DNA from: an uncultured Pelagibacteraceae bacterium
GTDB taxonomy: Bacteria > Pseudomonadota > Alphaproteobacteria > Pelagibacterales > Pelagibacteraceae
Direction of reading: 5' to 3'
NCBI GenBank assembly: GCA_902533775.1
Contig: CACANA010000005.1
Coordinates: 1 to 50,669, forward strand
Length of the DNA: 50,669 nucleotides
Every line of letters begins with the position of its first letter. The stretch's first letter is position 1. This document shows positions 50,630-50,669 of this stretch, in pieces. A program made the translations under genes and the position numbers. A model generated the notes under the pieces. It ran no database searches. It was not told the origin of the DNA and was given only the letters and a program-made list of their open reading frames with translations.

Positions 50630-50669
50630 GTGGATATATGTACATTTTTTTAAAATTTTTATTGATAAT

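Overview
The window looks like a piece of a SAR11-type alphaproteobacterial chromosome (Pelagibacterales, 'Candidatus Pelagibacter' or a close relative). This is inferred from the very low GC content, near-zero spacing between genes, many stop/start overlaps, and the gene content: a dimethylglycine dehydrogenase-type oxidase, many substrate-binding-protein transporters (iron ABC, amino-acid ABC, TTT and TRAP), an AcuI-type reductase and an alphaproteobacterial-looking tRNA-Met. There is no phage, IS element, CRISPR array or rRNA, and no gene-free stretch longer than 300 bases.

Layout. 1-3144: hisI, folE, an acuI-like reductase and a LysR regulator. 3178-7235: an iron(III) ABC transporter behind tandem Fur-like boxes, with an unlisted 57-residue Cys-rich small protein. 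7262-12695: a DMGDH-like oxidase, an EamA exporter, a tartrate/D-malate-type dehydrogenase and GMP reductase. 12818-15397: an overlapping trio of haloacetate dehalogenase-like hydrolase, TauD-like dioxygenase and AEC transporter. 15404-17851: secreted and surface proteins around tRNA-Met, including an inverse-autotransporter barrel with no passenger followed by a separately exported protein. 17848-24445: apt, mtnP, an exported hydrolase, mtnA, an aldolase-dehydrogenase fusion and a speD-speE fusion, which together read as a spermidine synthesis / methylthioadenosine salvage locus. 24505-27523: amino-acid ABC transporter without an ATPase, plus a nitrilase. 27520-29812: permuted ATP-grasp protein and the Anbu proteasome-like protease. 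29809-36782: envelope glycosyltransferases, an AbrB-type membrane protein and a TctCBA tripartite tricarboxylate transporter. 36782-41261: thioredoxin-like, gamma- and beta-type carbonic anhydrase homologues, a flavin oxidase-like protein, a beta-hydroxyacid dehydrogenase and an MFS carrier. 41304-50629: omega subunit, CoA-transferase, TRAP transporter, malonyl-CoA decarboxylase, dusA, TauE/SafE permease and phosphomannomutase/phosphoglucomutase.

The strongest cross-cutting pattern is regulatory. In all four transporter operons that begin with a substrate-binding protein, a strong hairpin lies between that gene and the first permease gene. In the tct operon the hairpin is a full intrinsic-terminator shape that includes the permease start codon. 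This gives a simple route to the binding-protein excess known for SAR11. The second pattern is extreme compaction: four convergent pairs share a single TTAA as both stop codons, and several divergent pairs leave only 8-28 bp for two promoters.
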